This document shows positions 1-11,819 of a DNA stretch of 64,000 nt, in pieces. A model generated the notes under the pieces. That model was given only the letters and a program-made list of their open reading frames with translations, searched no databases and was not told the DNA's origin. The number at the start of each line of letters is the position of its first letter. Position 1 is the first letter of the stretch. The DNA is from Rhodocollybia butyracea (Eukaryota > Basidiomycota > Agaricomycetes > Agaricales > Omphalotaceae): contig JADNRY010000241.1 in assembly GCA_015501585.1 (NCBI GenBank), forward strand, positions 30,612 through 94,611, written 5' to 3'. The position numbers were made by a program, and so were the translations under genes.

Positions 1-103
1 CATTCTGGATTCTCTTCTGGTTTTTGTTAATGCAAAGGAGCAGGCAGCTATCGAAAGAGCCCGATTAGAAGGAATTGATATTGTTGTCGGGGACGATATG
101 TAG
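1..103 (+). CDS. 3' end of an unidentified gene (partial)
   Basis: Reading from base 2, an uninterrupted frame of 33 codons runs into a TAG at 101-103. The residues are of mixed polarity with an acidic end (GIDIVVGDDM), which looks like ordinary coding sequence. The gene starts outside the window. I do not recognise the family from so short a piece, and a chance open frame cannot be excluded. Confidence 0.4.
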   Translation, partial: ILDSLLVFVNAKEQAAIERARLEGIDIVVGDDM

Positions 104-769
104 TACCTTGCTATGCGGAGAGCATAGGGGGTCGGTTAAAAATCAAGAAACCGCTAAGAATCTGCTCCGATTCCACAAGAGCGAGTATGTAACTTAGCTG
201 CAAAGAGCCATCAATATTCAAGATCACTTCTCCTAATTAAGAAAAGTGCATATATCAGGAAATAAAAAATTAGTCCTAGACAGGACTTTCCTGCTAGCAT
301 CAATAATGTGATCCTCTCTAAATCCTTGTATATCTGAAGCAGTTGCTTCATTCTTACTATCAGCCTCGGTCCGAGCTTGGTTCCAATAAGTATCGATCAC
401 ATTGGCACAGCTTCAACTAAGATTATGATCTACTAACCGACGCTACTGCTGTCCTATTCTGTCCTGGCTTCCATCTATACTTAACACCGGTATTATCAAG
501 GATCAACTTCGGTTGTACCTCTAATTTTTCATGTCATCTTATAGAGCAAAGACACGTCGAGGATCCGTGTTTAATGATCAGAAGACTTTATCTAGATGAG
601 TTTCTCGCTTGCTTCTCAGCATTTATATTGTTAGGCCAGCAGAAATCTGGCCAAAGGGAGAGAGAGTGTCCTCACATATCTCTTTTGAATAGAATATATT
701 ACAATTGATTCGATAGCGGCACACGCGCAGTCCATGAGAACACACAGATGGAAATACCGGAGAAAGAGG
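104..769. other. intergenic, nothing recognised
   Basis: AT-rich spacer between the partial gene at the left edge and the sugar permease. I see no repeat, RNA gene or convincing reading frame; the only strong element is the TATA box at its right end. Confidence 0.5.
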
Positions 770-777
770 TATATAAA
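770..777 (+). promoter_or_regulatory. TATA box of the sugar permease gene
   Basis: TATATAAA, 72 bp upstream of the permease ATG at 849, in a position typical for a fungal TATA box. Confidence 0.5.
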
Positions 778-848
778 GCGCCCTGAACAATCGGGAAAGA
801 CTGTTGGGCTTCTGTCTCGCCGTTCACGAAGACCCACGCTTTCTCACC

Positions 849-3800
849 ATGTCTTCCACGAAAGAGCCTGTTACTCCTCCTTTGGAAGAGAAACAAGAGG
901 CCATCTCCTCAGATCATCATGCTATCCCCACAGTAGTCGCAGAAAGGGAGGGAGCCAAGGTTATGGAAGTGCAGAACGCTGATTTCGCGGTGGCCCTCAC
1001 TTCTGGCCCTCAACTGAACCCATACAGCGCGGCATCCATCCAGTTGTATTTCATTCTACTCGTTGCTTTCATGGGTAGTATGTCGAATGGTTTTGATGGT
1101 CAGGTGAGGACTTTGTATCGTTTTTATCGTCTTTCTTTGGGGCTGACATACCATTGAAGGTCATGGGTGCTGTCAACGGCATGGAGTAGGTGGCTTTCGT
1201 TGTGCCATAAGTTGATCATTGTACTAATGATACCCAACCAGTCAATACTTGAACTATTTCAACATTTCTGGTACAGATTCTGGAGGGGGAGTGGGAACCG
1301 GTGAGCGCGGAGATTTCGACTGCCCCGGCTTTGGTGATAACTAGGCTTTAATAGCCACTGCGGTCATTTTTGGCATAGTAAGTCCTCCGAAATTCGGTTC
1401 TGTTAGTCATCAGGGCTAACCCCCCCCCCCCCGTAGTATCAGATAGGTAAACTTCTCCTTCTGGATTAGATGAGTTTCGTCCTAATAATGCATAGGGAGT
1501 ATTGTGGGGGTCGTACTGGCTGGTCCGCTCACCGATGGAAGATTCGGTCGTAGAGGTGGAATGGTACGTCCTTTTTCACCTCTATTATTAATCGGTCTTA
1601 ATGACTAGTACTAGTTTATTGGAGCATTCATCATCTTGATAGGTGAGTAACCATCCCGTACATATGCATCAGCCAAGATTAATCCTGGGCAGGCGCCGTG
1701 GTCATTACAACCGCATTGCAAAAATCCTCCCTTTTGGCTGGACGTTTCGTCCTTGGACTTGGAGTTTCTATCACCGCAACTGCTTGTGTATGCATCTTTT
1801 TGAATTCTGATCTTTCCTACTCTTGAGTTTGTATTTACGTTCCGTTTACGATTTCAGCCTTCGTAAGTTTTCAGCCTCTTTTAGTCGTTGGCATCCCCTA
1901 AAACCGCGTGTCTACTGGCAGTTACGTTGTCGAAATGGCGCCCCCACAGGTACGTATCTTCGCCATCAGATCGCAGATAGTACTTAGCATGTAATCTAGT
2001 GGAGAGGTCGTTTAACCGGGTTGTAAGTGGAATATATCGGTGTTTTGGTCATCTTCTACATCTACGATGCTACTATAGGTTCAACAGTAAGTAGAACCTG
2101 AGCTCCGGTTGAAACCTCTTTTGATATTCGGTATAGCTTTCTACTACGCCGGTTCTATGCTCTGTACGGGTATTTCCATCGCTACTGCTCGTTTGTCCAC
2201 CACTACGAGCTGGAGAGCGCCACTAGCCATCCAGATCGTTCCTGCAGGCATCTTATGCCTTTTCGTGTGGCTTTTACCGGAGGTGCGTGTCATAAATATT
2301 CATATGGCTTGGAATTGATTTCATTTCTGTTCACAGTCTCCCCGTTGGGTAAGCATGTTCAGGTTGTAGGCGATGAGCATGAATCCGAATGTGCAGCATA
2401 GTACGTATCGGCTGGAAGAACTGAGGATGCAGCCAAAGTTCTCGCAAAATATCACGGTAACGGAGACGTAAATGCCCCTCTCGTTCAACTTGAGCTCCGG
2501 GAATTCGAGGAGTCCATCAAGTTAGATGCCTCGGATAAACGATGGTAGGTTGATATTTTTCAGCTCCTCCTCTTTCATTGAACAATTGTTTGAAACAGGT
2601 GGGATTATTCTGAACTTGTTAATACCCGGAACGCTCGCTATCGTACACTCATGATGATAATGATGGGCTTTTTCGGACAATGGTCAGGTAACGGACTCGG
2701 GTGAGTGCCCTGCTTGTCCACCGCCACCACAGGTATCGCTTACAGTTAATAGATACTTCCTGACCGTCCTGTTTAAGAATGCTGGTGTTGAATCGCAGGA
2801 GCGTCGTCTGGTCCTCAACTTCGTGAACACAATTGTCTCGGCCATCGGAGCGTCTATTGGTACATCTCTTTGTGACACAGGTAGGTTTATCATAACTTAG
2901 ACTATGACCTCACGTCCTTGAACTGACTTCCTTTGAATAACAGTCGGTAGGCGAACTATGTGGTTCTGGGGAACTTTCGCCTCAGCCCTGACCCTCATCA
3001 TTGTTACTGGTATTGCCTTTCGTTGCATCGCAGTAGGGGTTTACTTACGCTAGTGCAATGTAGTTTGCACAGCCCTATTTGGTGAGAACGGCGCAAATCC
3101 CGCTGGTGCTAATTCTGCTATTGCGTTCATATGTGAGTACTCAAAAACTATATGTTCCAAAAGTACCAACGATAGAGTCGTCCCTAGTCCTCTTTGGATT
3201 CGTTTTCAGTTTCGCCTATACCCCACTTCAGGCGTTGGTTCCTACAGAATGTCTGGCCAATAACACTCGGTAAGTAAATGCGCCTTCAGGTCAAAAGGGC
3301 TGATAAGAACCAAGGATTCAGTGCTAAAGGGATGGCAATGTAGGCGACTCAATATCTGGGGATTATCAACTCAACTGACCCAATTATAGGTACTCTTTTG
3401 CAGTGAGCTGTGCAGGCTTGGTTGGAAATTATGCGGGTGCGTAGCAATTTTAAAGACCCACATCAGATTAGGCTGACGAGAGTACAGGGCCTATTGCTCT
3501 GCAAAGGATCCAGTGGAAGGTATGTACGAGATATACACCTTATTAGATACTGAAAGATATCCATTTCGATTAGTATTACATCGTGTACATATGCTGGGAT
3601 TTCTTCGAGTGTGCGATGATCTGGTTATTCGCGGTCGAAACCCGTGGGCGAACTCTGTAAGCTTTCAATTTGTGAATGGGTGCTACCGATGCCTGACGGT
3701 GGCATTTTACAGAGAGGAATTGAACGATATTTTCGAGGTCTGTTTTTCGCTGCTTCTTGCTTCTAAAACAAGAGCAATAGTAACTCTTTATTCTATCTAG

Positions 3801-3899
3801 AGTCCCAATCCCGTCAAAGCTTCTTTGAAAAAGAAGAAGATCGCAGTATTGGAGAAAGGTGGACAAGTGGAGGTGTTGGATGTGGAGGAAACAGCTTGA
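849..3899 (+). CDS. MFS sugar transporter (lactose permease / hexose transporter type)
   Basis: Plasma-membrane sugar importer of the major facilitator superfamily, sugar porter family. The ATG at 849 opens a hydrophilic N-terminal tail of about 60 residues before the first membrane segment (IQLYFILLVAFMG). The gene is broken by roughly a dozen short introns. Family signatures appear after splicing: AGPLTDGRFGRRGG near 1520-1560 (loop 2-3 motif), EMAPPQWRGR near 1930-2010, PESPRW near 2340, and VETRGRTLEELNDIFE at the C-terminus, the last joined across an intron near 3656-3710. Stop TGA at 3897-3899. The loop region with WDYSEL near 2600 is typical of fungal lactose-permease-like members. The substrate cannot be told from sequence. 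It lies beside three secreted hydrolases, so uptake of released sugars is plausible but inferred. Confidence 0.88.
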
Positions 3900-3944
3900 T
3901 TATCGCAAAGTATGCTTTACGCCTGACCCCATGTATATCATTTT

Positions 3945-4448
3945 TTACAGAGAACAGATTAGTGAATCACTTGGCAGTTGGAGAGAATGAACGCGATTTT
4001 GACGGTCAGAGTATGCGAATAGGAAGAAAAAAGGTACAGTCTTCGGCTCGATATGATAAGACAATCTATGTTTTCCTTGCTCTACTTCGTTGAAAGCAAT
4101 GCTATGTTTAAAGTCTTTCCCCTCCGCTCTAACCTCTCCCAATGTCATTGCCTCTTCCTCGTCACCTTGTTCCTCCCCAACCCACAAAAGTGGAAATCGA
4201 TACCACCCAAAAGTGTGCTTGAGTCCGAAATCTTTGTGGATGCCAAAGACCTTTCGTGACTGGTCTACTAGGTCCTCTGTCGTCAGTCCACGATGAGGTG
4301 TATTCCATACCACTACCAGATAAAATTTTCCGTTTTCTGCATACGGTGTGAGACTATAGTAAACAGTTAGTTCACTGATATATGATAGAAAGAAGAGCAC
4401 ACACGCGTAAGGACCTTTCCAACGCTTCATAATGACATCCTCGTACAT
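3945..4448 (-). CDS. hypothetical ORF, 167 codons
   Basis: Open frame from an ATG at 4448, convergent with the permease. The middle part (WNTPHRGLTTEDLVDQSR, then FGWYRFPLLWVGEEQ) has a composition like real protein, and a second coding-like frame lies just upstream at 4450-4566, so a spliced gene or a decayed gene is possible. I do not recognise a family, and no start-site or splice evidence is decisive. Confidence 0.28.
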   Translation of the reverse strand: MYEDVIMKRWKGPYACVLFFLSYISELTVYYSLTPYAENGKFYLVVVWNTPHRGLTTEDLVDQSRKVFGIHKDFGLKHTFGWYRFPLLWVGEEQGDEEEAMTLGEVRAEGKDFKHSIAFNEVEQGKHRLSYHIEPKTVPFFFLFAYSDRQNRVHSLQLPSDSLICSL

Positions 4449-4566
4449 GCCACCAAGGGTTATCTAAATTACGAGCTGCTGTGGCGAGCACACCGTACGA
4501 CGAAGTTTTCTTTCCATCGATATGGTGCCACGTAACAGCGGAGGATCGCTGGGACAACGGAAACAA

Positions 4567-5236
4567 GGGAACCTGTTCGATTTGGTTTATTAGTCTCGAT
4601 TTCTAGTGACTGACCTTTCAGTAGATGTTTCAGCAATTATCGATCGAAATAGGGGTACTCAATGACATCATGATTAGTTTTTACGATATAGGCGCCGAAA
4701 GGATGTTAACATGTGCCTTGAGATCGAGCGCTCAAGCGCTAACGCGTTAACGCGTAACGCCTCATCGACATCATCTGATAATCGATACATCTCTTCGGTT
4801 GGCAACAGACTGGGGCGTGTAGATGATTGGTGTCAATCGGCATCTACCGGTGCCGTACAGTGTCGATTAATTACATCCGGTGTACTGCAGCTGTGTACTC
4901 TCGAATCAACACTTCCGATTCTGTAACTCTGCCGTGGAATCCACATCAACTCATACCCAGGCAGGTACCGGTTTAACTCGTATCCAGCGGCCTGCACTCA
5001 GATAGTCGACCTGCGTGGATGATCTACAGTAGTGGCTAGCTCCGAATTTGGTTTTCTTAGGTCTAAAAGCGGACCTACCTCGCTGGGATCTCGTACATAT
5101 GCTGTGTCCTCTCGGCTAGTTAATTTAACTTTAACGCCGAAATACACAACTGAGTCCGGAATAACCGTGTTCTGCTCCATAAAAGGCATGGTTGACGCAT
5201 GGACTGGTCTCCAGCACTCCTTCCATCTCGTTCACC
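4567..5236. other. intergenic, chitinase upstream region
   Basis: No gene seen. There is a short MluI-like direct repeat (gcgttaacgcgt) near 4738-4758. A TATA-like CATAAAAGG lies at 5178-5186, about 55 bp before the chitinase ATG. Confidence 0.4.
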
Positions 5237-6841
5237 ATGATGGCTTTCCCCACCTCCCTAGCCATCTCAGTACTCTCTTTAACAACTTTTTTTTCTTTCG
5301 CCCACAGCCAACCGACAAACCCCCAATTGATATCCTCTGCATGGCTTGCAGGATGGCACATAGCTGATGCCACTCCAACCTTTGGACTCGGAAACATCAG
5401 TTGGGACAAATACACCGACATGTACTTTTCCTTCGCGTATGTATGCTCCCTCAATCCAGTTATTCTGGCTGACATTGTTCACAGGATACCGACTCCGAAC
5501 ACTTCAGCACTTACTCTGAATGGCTCAGACGGAGATGCCCTTCCCGCTTTTGTCGAGCAGGCGCATGCTAATGTACGTGGTGTATCATTTTCTGCTCCAC
5601 ATCTAATCACCTATACTCCAATTTAGGGAGTCAACGCTCACGTTGCCTTAGGTGGCTGGGGTGGCTCAATATACTATTCAAGCTCTGTGGGATCTGCGGA
5701 AAATCGTACACTCTTTGTCAAGGCAGTCACTGAGTTCGCCACTAAGTATTCTTTGGACGGTATCAACTTTGAGTAAGTGATATACGGAAAGCGTTTCATG
5801 TGCTTGGTCATGACATATATCTATCTGCTAGCTGGGAGTACCCTGCCAGCTCGAATAACATCGGCTGTAATATCATCAACCCCGATGATACCTCAAACTT
5901 TTTGGCTTTCCTACAGGAACTCCGTGCCAATCCTGTTGGAGCCAACCTTACCTTGTCTGCCGCCACGGCCATTACTCCCTTTTTGGATTCTAGCGGAAAC
6001 GCCTTGACCAACGTCTCTGCCTTTGCGGACGTCTTTGATTTTATTGCTATTATGAATTATGATATCTGGGGATCTTGGAGCACTGCAGTTGGACCCAATG
6101 CACCTCTCAACGATTCCTGTGCTGCGCCTGCCAACCAACAAGGATCTGCCGTATCCGCCATCACCGCTTGGCACAACGCTGGAATGCCGTTGGAGAAAAT
6201 AGTTCTCGGCGTTCCCAGTTATGGTCACTCTTTCAGCGTCAACAAGACTTCTGCCTTTGAGTCAGGGTCTACGACACAGTTGGCTGCTTACCCCGCTTTC
6301 AATGCTAGCGATTTTCCCCTCGGAGATTCTTGGGATAATGCTGCCACAGTGCCCGATGCTTGTGGAAACCTTGAGACCAATGGTGGTAAGTGTTGTATTA
6401 AGTTTCAATTTTGATATAGCCCTGATTATTCGGCTCTTTCAGGTGTGTTTGACTTTTGGAGCTTGATTGAGGCGGGATACCTTGATACGGAAGGAAATTT
6501 CACCTCGGCCTATCCCTCCAGATTTGATGAATGCAGTCAAACGGTACGCAAATGCTTATTTGGCCCCCTAATGACAGCAGCTTAAACTGGTCTCGTTAGC
6601 CCTATGTGTACGATGAAGCCGCTGAACTGATGATATCTTTCGACAACGCCGAATCATTTACAGCCAAAGGAAACTTCATTCATGACTTCGGACTCAGAGG
6701 TTCGTGTATGAATATTAATCTCCGTCATCTTACTCACATTCATCTGAAGGGTTTGCGATATGGGAAGGCGGAGGAGACTTGAACGACATCTTGCTTGACG
6801 CAATTCGCGTAGCTGCTGGTTTTGAAGATGATGATTGCTAG
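5237..6841 (+). CDS. secreted GH18 chitinase
   Basis: Endo-acting hydrolase of chitin beta-1,4 bonds, secreted. The ATG pair at 5237/5240 opens a classic signal peptide (MMAFPTSLAISVLSLTTFF, cleavage probably after FAHS). GH18 landmarks: a strand-2 motif AHVALGGWGGS near 5640-5670 and the catalytic motif, which only appears after splicing 5773-5831: DGINFDWEYP. This keeps the catalytic Glu and the Asp two before it, with Asn instead of Asp at the fourth position (DGxNxDxE). MNYDIWG near 6053 and GVPSYGHSF near 6210 are the later active-site strands, and FAIWEGGGDLND near 6745 closes the barrel. The gene has about six introns and its stop is at 6839-6841. Length, about 430 residues, fits a single catalytic domain without a chitin-binding module. 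A role in wall remodelling or in attack on other fungi or insects is inferred. Confidence 0.9.
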
Positions 6842-7184
6842 ATAACATCTCGTTGGTCTATTCGACTTAGCTTGTTCAATCGCAGATTGGATCCGGATTG
6901 CGGGATCTAACATACATGATATTTATCCCAGTGTCCGGCACACTAGCACAACCATCGTTCCATGTTCCATGTACTTGATAAACACCCTCATTTCAGAAGC
7001 ATATCGCGTGTAATAATTCAACTTGAATCATCTAAGTGAAGTGAGCGTCTAAAGGATAAGTAAGGATAAGGATTACGCGGCGCAGTCGCTATACATGTAA
7101 ATGCATAAAGGATATCACAGCTACAGCTTAGATATCTTGAGATTCCTCGAGCTCGAAGCCAGCAAAATGAAGAATAGTGGCGAA
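6842..7184. other. convergent intergenic spacer
   Basis: Spacer between the 3' ends of the chitinase and the M28 peptidase. Nothing recognised beyond likely 3' UTRs. Confidence 0.5.
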
Positions 7185-8879
7185 CTAAGATGCGATTGAG
7201 AATGCGGAGTAGCGACGGTCCAAAAAGTCGGTATTCACCTGAACCTTTGCAATAGCCTTCAATTGCTCAAAGGAATACCCCTCGCGGTCACTCAAATCTC
7301 CACTGTTATGATACATGGGATCTACGACTATGGATCTGTTATGAGCTAGCTGCTATAGAAACGGAGAACATTATACTCACTGGGCCCAGCTCTCTCGAAA
7401 ACCTGAGTTGAAGGGAATCCTTGCTCAAAGAACGATTGGTGGTCAGAACAGCAAGCGCTTGTAAAACCTGTAAATAAAGTGGGACTGTACAAAGACGACA
7501 GGTTGGCCACAAGCTGCGCCACCTCAGGAGTACCGATTCTACATGACGTTAGAACTCATCTATGATTGAACCACCAAAGCTACGTACTTGTCTGGCAGTC
7601 CCAGCTGTAAGGGTTCGCCGGGCTTGCGGTACGCAAGCATATCGGCTTGAACCATGAGCGTAACATTTGCATCCATATTGCGGAGTTCACCTACAGGAGT
7701 GATGATGAATTACGTGGCTTCTGGAAAAGGGATAATGTGTTTACGAGCGTACGCCTTGCTCCCGTAAAGACCTTGCTCTTCTCCAGCAAAGGCAACAAGT
7801 TCAACGTTTTGATGGAATTTGACACCGTTACGTGCGATGGCTCGAGCTATGCTGAGCACAGCAGTTGTTCCTGTATAACATATAAGTTGAGTCGTGGATT
7901 GAATAATCGACATACCTGAACCATCGTCATCTCCGCCTGGGGCACGGATGCTACCAAAAGATCCACGGCTATCATAATGTCCGGAAATTATCACAGTACC
8001 GGTGGTATCAGCAACAGCTTCGTATCGGCTGTAATAAGCATCAGACCGCGCCGTCACTATTCGAAAAATTTAGACGTACCATATCACGTTGGGAGCGAAG
8101 CCCGGTAGAAATGATTTCAGCTGGCATGTAGCTCCGGTCTCTTCGAAGCGTTCTTTGAGCCACGCGGCAGCAACCCTGGAGCCCTGGGCGAACGAGTGAC
8201 GGGATATAATGCCAGATTGACCATCTTCGCCGGTGAGGAACCGAATGTCACTCTCCATCTGTGGTATCGAAATGTTGTTAACCAGATACGCAACGGTAGG
8301 GTTGAAAGCCAAATTAGAAAGAACAGATTTAATTGGCTCAATGGCTGACGGTGGGACAGGAATAAACTCCACAGGAGAATTCGGCAGGGGAGTTGCTTTC
8401 CAGAATCGAGGAAGGAATGTATCCAAATGAAAAGCGATTTTGGGACTCATGGATATGAGGGCAGCTGTGGGAGTCCGATAGAAGAGCTCATAGCTGAGAT
8501 CCTCATGGTCACTAACCATGACATCTTGACTAGCTTCAAGATAATTCTCGAACGGTATAGCAAGAGGGGATGATAAGTGTTGAAGAAATCGTTCAAATTC
8601 GTTTCCATCTATTGAAGCTTTCAGAGAGCTATCCACAGCTTCCTCCTCAACCCAAACAAGCTGACGAAATCCTTGTGGTGCAGGGGCAAATGCAGCCGAT
8701 AAAGAGTTTGTTTGTGCAGTCCAGGAAGCTATACAGGATTCGTCCGTGACCATTACACTCTTGATTTGAGAGCCATCTCTATAGTTTCCATAGAAATTTC
8801 CAAAAAGACAGTTATGCTCGTTGTCGCTGAAGAGTGAGGTGTCAAAGGAAGTTACGAGGAGGAATGGAAGTGCTTTCAT
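7185..8879 (-). CDS. secreted M28 zinc aminopeptidase
   Basis: Family M28 metallopeptidase with two zinc ions. ATG at 8879 gives a hydrophobic leader (MKALPFLLVTSF); an in-frame ATG at 8939 would add 20 polar residues and is less likely. A large N-terminal region of about 260 residues precedes the catalytic domain. Zinc and catalytic residues visible in order: His of ISGHYDSRG, Asp of GGDDDGSG, Glu pair of AFAGEEQGLYGS, and the last His in SACCSDHQSFFEQGFP near 7435. A 51-bp intron at about 8026-8076 joins PNVIC to RYEAV; taking this longer intron instead of a 23-bp one keeps frame. The C-terminal stop is at 7185-7187. Several further short introns are present. The most likely role is extracellular peptide degradation. 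Confidence 0.87.
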
Positions 8880-8939
8880 GGCAGGTCCAAAGAGCGCCGT
8901 AGCGCCGGAACCGTCCGAGTCATGGCACATTCGCGGCAT

Positions 8940-9451
8940 TTCCTATAAATGGTTGATTCAACGCTTCATATTGTTCAAGTCTGTTCAAGTTCAACCTTCA
9001 GCCTTCAAGAGCCCTTGAAGTCAATGTTTTTGAAATATTGAAGCTTGAAATCTGACAGTTTCTCTTTACTTCATCTTACCTCTTGGGACACCCAGGCTAC
9101 GGGTGCTCTTCAATAGTCTTCAATGTACTAGAGGTTACGAGTTACCGCAGGCCAGAAAGCTGGTACGCCCGCTATCCATGATTGCATCCGTATATTTTAT
9201 ACGGGTGTAGTTTTAATCAGAATCTGATTTGGTATCCTGGTTGTTGACTGGTCATTCACGCGTTGTTACTACAACTTGAATGAAGAACTTGGAAACGCAT
9301 TGCGCAAGCAGACCCTGTTATTGTAATCTTTACGATTTCTACAGGTTTTCCTTTGACAAGAGAAGGCCAACGGCCAACGACGTTAGCGACACCATGAGAG
9401 ATCGCCAGGGTCCGTTCGCGTTTATCAGTCGCGCTTGCAATAAATGTCTGG
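8940..9451. other. intergenic between peptidase and cutinase
   Basis: Divergent promoter region. It begins with a run of TTCAAG / TTGAAG words at about 8975-9055, a low-complexity motif found again near 13600 and 36930. Otherwise nothing recognised. Confidence 0.45.
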
Positions 9452-9459
9452 TATAAAAA
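9452..9459 (+). promoter_or_regulatory. TATA box of the cutinase gene
   Basis: TATAAAAA about 80 bp upstream of the cutinase ATG, followed by a pyrimidine-rich leader (agctctctttttgccctctt) typical of highly expressed fungal genes. Confidence 0.55.
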
Positions 9460-9539
9460 GCGGTTTAACTCACCAGACTCACTAGTCGTCTCCAGCTCTC
9501 TTTTTGCCCTCTTTCGTTCCACTCTCCTGCTGTGCAGTC

Positions 9540-10399
9540 ATGTTTTCTTCGTTTTCTGTCTTTGTGGCTCTTGGACTTTTGGTTCCTGTTTTAACAGCGC
9601 CTACTATCAGACGAGCTTCCAATTCCACCCAGTGCGCAGATGTCATGGTCTGTCACTTCAATTATTTTTGCTTGACAAAATCCTTACTTTCTCTGTAGGT
9701 GATCTTCGCCCGTGGGACGACGGAACCAGCACCGATTGGTGTCATCGTTGGTCCCCCTCTTCAATCAGCATTACAGTCGCAACTCGGAAGCCAGACGTTG
9801 TCCTTCCAAGGAGTTGATTACGCAGCCTCTATCCCAGGTTTCCTTGAAGGAGGGGATCCACAAGGCTCACAGACCATGGCAGACGATGTAAGATAAACCA
9901 TCTTAGTCCACAAAAGCCCTGTTTTGATACTGGTAAAAGCTCACAAATGCTGCCAACTCTTGTCCAAATGTAAGCTTTTTATAAACATTTTCTTCGAGCA
10001 TCGTGTTGATTGTTTTCCTTCCCAGGCCAAGATAGTGACTGCAGGATACAGTCAAGGCGGACAGCTTGTACACAACTCTGCGAAACTGATTAGTTCTTCT
10101 GTCGCCTCTCGTATCAATGCTGCTGTTATTTTCGTAGGTACCCTGGATTTTATATGCTTTCATCATATTCATACTATATAGGGCGACCCCGATAATGGTA
10201 CGGATGTCACTGGAGTAACCAACCTCAAGGTCACTTGCCACACTGGAGACGACATCTGCGAGCATGGAGATTTGGTTCTTGCCCCTCATTTGTGAGCCTT
10301 GAACTTGATTCGTATGAGTGCTTCGCTCATTCTTCCTGAAGAACTTACGGCGCAGATACCCCTGCATCTGCCGCATTCATCGTCCAAAGTATTCAGTAG
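9540..10399 (+). CDS. cutinase (secreted serine esterase, CE5)
   Basis: Secreted alpha/beta-hydrolase that cleaves cutin or suberin esters. ATG at 9540 opens a signal peptide (MFSSFSVFVALGLLVPVLTA). I count five exons. Splicing restores the family signature VIFARGTTEP (intron near 9645-9698), then ANSCPNAKIVTAGYSQGGQL, which spans an intron near 9969-10024 and carries the nucleophile Ser in GYSQGG. The catalytic Asp lies in TCHTGDDICEHG near 10230-10255, and the catalytic His in APHLTYGADTP, joined across an intron near 10291-10347. Paired cysteines of the cutinase fold are visible. TAG at 10397-10399. All catalytic residues are present, so the gene looks functional. Confidence 0.93.
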
Positions 10400-10845
10400 C
10401 CCGGTGCAAGTCACTATCTGTAGGTTCCATGGTGGTAGGTAGTACGGAAACAATTCCTGATGTGTATTATAATATTTGTACTCAATCGATTGTAAGTAAC
10501 TCACCTAGTAAGGCTCTAAGCCGAGGGCCAAAGACGATCACTGAAGCAGCAGCCTAAGACACTACAACATACAGGGATTATCAGAGTGACAGATGGCCGT
10601 CTCCGTTGAACGGTCCCCGAAGAGAAATACGAAATAGGCTGCGGGTGGAAAACGCAAACTGGATTCATCTCTCGGTTGGAATTTCCGAGTGTGAGGGAAA
10701 ACTGTTTTATACACATAATTTGTAGCGACGCAACCACGGTAGTTCACATTGGAACATGACTTTTAGTATCGGCGGTGAATTCATGGAAATGCGTCGAGAA
10801 CTCTTGAATCTCATATCCACGGAATCACACACACCACCAAGAAAA

Positions 10846-11061
10846 CCTTCCTGACTAAACGGTTTAATGCAAAACTGCATCCCTACCTAAATCCTTCTCC
10901 TTCACTAGCATCCCTTTCCCACATCACAAGATTTCCTTGTCACTTCACTTCATCTGCACTGTTGCGCTGTCCAGCTTCTTGCAGGGGGAGGATGTTACTG
11001 AGGGAGAAGGATTTAGGTAGAGATAGAGTTTTTCACTACTTAAAGCGTTTGGTCAGGAAAA
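10846..11061. mobile_element. 216-bp foldback (MITE-like) element
   Basis: Outer arms beginning TTCCTGAC (from 10848) and ending GTCAGGAA (to 11059) are inverted copies for about 80 bp at roughly 80% identity; the core of the arm is CTACCTAAATCCTTCTCC. The centre is short and there is no coding potential. No clear target duplication was found, so the transposon family is unknown. Confidence 0.6.
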
Positions 11062-11455
11062 TACTGGACCATCTTAAACAAATCGGCATAAGCAATTCAT
11101 CTCGGAATTGTTTATGAAAATTTGTTCGGGAGGGCCTAGTAACTCTTGGCGGTGTGGCCGAACTAAAATAAACTGTTACTATTATGAGTGGGGCTTTGGT
11201 AGCTAAAAGGAAATCTTATAACACACAAGATAGTACAAATGACAGTCCGAGTCAGAATTATTCCAGAGCTGCCGTCGGAGACATTCAAGACGATCAAACT
11301 ATAGTGTTGACTGCGATGGTCATACTGAGTGATTGTTTGGGAGCCGCCAACAGAGCTCAAATTGCTACCAGATATGGTGGTAAGCCCAGTGGGATAGTTC
11401 GCGTCATTGTGAATCGAAAATGCTACAGGGCGGCAAGTGTCACGGTCGCCGTCTG

Positions 11456-11819
11456 CTAACGGAGGTAAGGAATCTGGGGCAGGCTGAACGATAGAAGAAA
11501 GATCATGAAAATGAAGCCATATAAGAGGAGAATGCTGGTCACCTCCGGCGAATGATCATCATCAGTCTCAGAATCACTCGTGCAACTCTCATATCTGCGG
11601 CGAGGGCGCAAATAAGACTCAACCTGATAAGCAAACGATGACAGCGTGAGCAATACTATTCTTGAACAAAGCGTTTTAGATAAAGATTACCTCCCAGCAA
11701 TCCCAATCTGCCTCAGAATCACTCGAGTCGCTGGAGTAGAATCGGACCTCGGAGTGACTCGGTTTTTTTTTGCGCCGGCTACGATGCCACACCTCATCAG
11801 CCTCAGCTTCACCGGGCAT
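11456..11819 (-). CDS. possible small single-TM protein (98 aa) or 3' part of a larger gene
   Basis: Two exons join in frame across a 67-bp GT-AG intron (11624-11690): exon 1 ends with DSSDSEADWDCWE and exon 2 starts VESYLRPRRRYE. The product has a basic stretch (HRSRRKKKP), two similar Ser/Asp-rich acidic patches, and one hydrophobic segment near the C-terminus (SILLLYGFIFMIFLLSF). ATG at 11819 is the first in frame, but open frame continues upstream to an acceptor near 11902, and coding-like pieces lie further up to 13380, so this may be the end of a longer minus-strand gene. Family not recognised. Confidence 0.35.

Noticed and set aside
3513..3866. Open frames of about 95 codons on both strands
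   Set aside because: They overlap the last exons and introns of the sugar permease; splicing there gives the conserved C-terminus.
5192..5236. Longer N-terminus for the chitinase
   Set aside because: That start is TTG; the ATG at 5237 gives a proper signal peptide.
8026..8076. 23-bp intron in the M28 peptidase
   Set aside because: Too short and out of frame; extending to the next AG gives a 51-bp intron that restores the family sequence.
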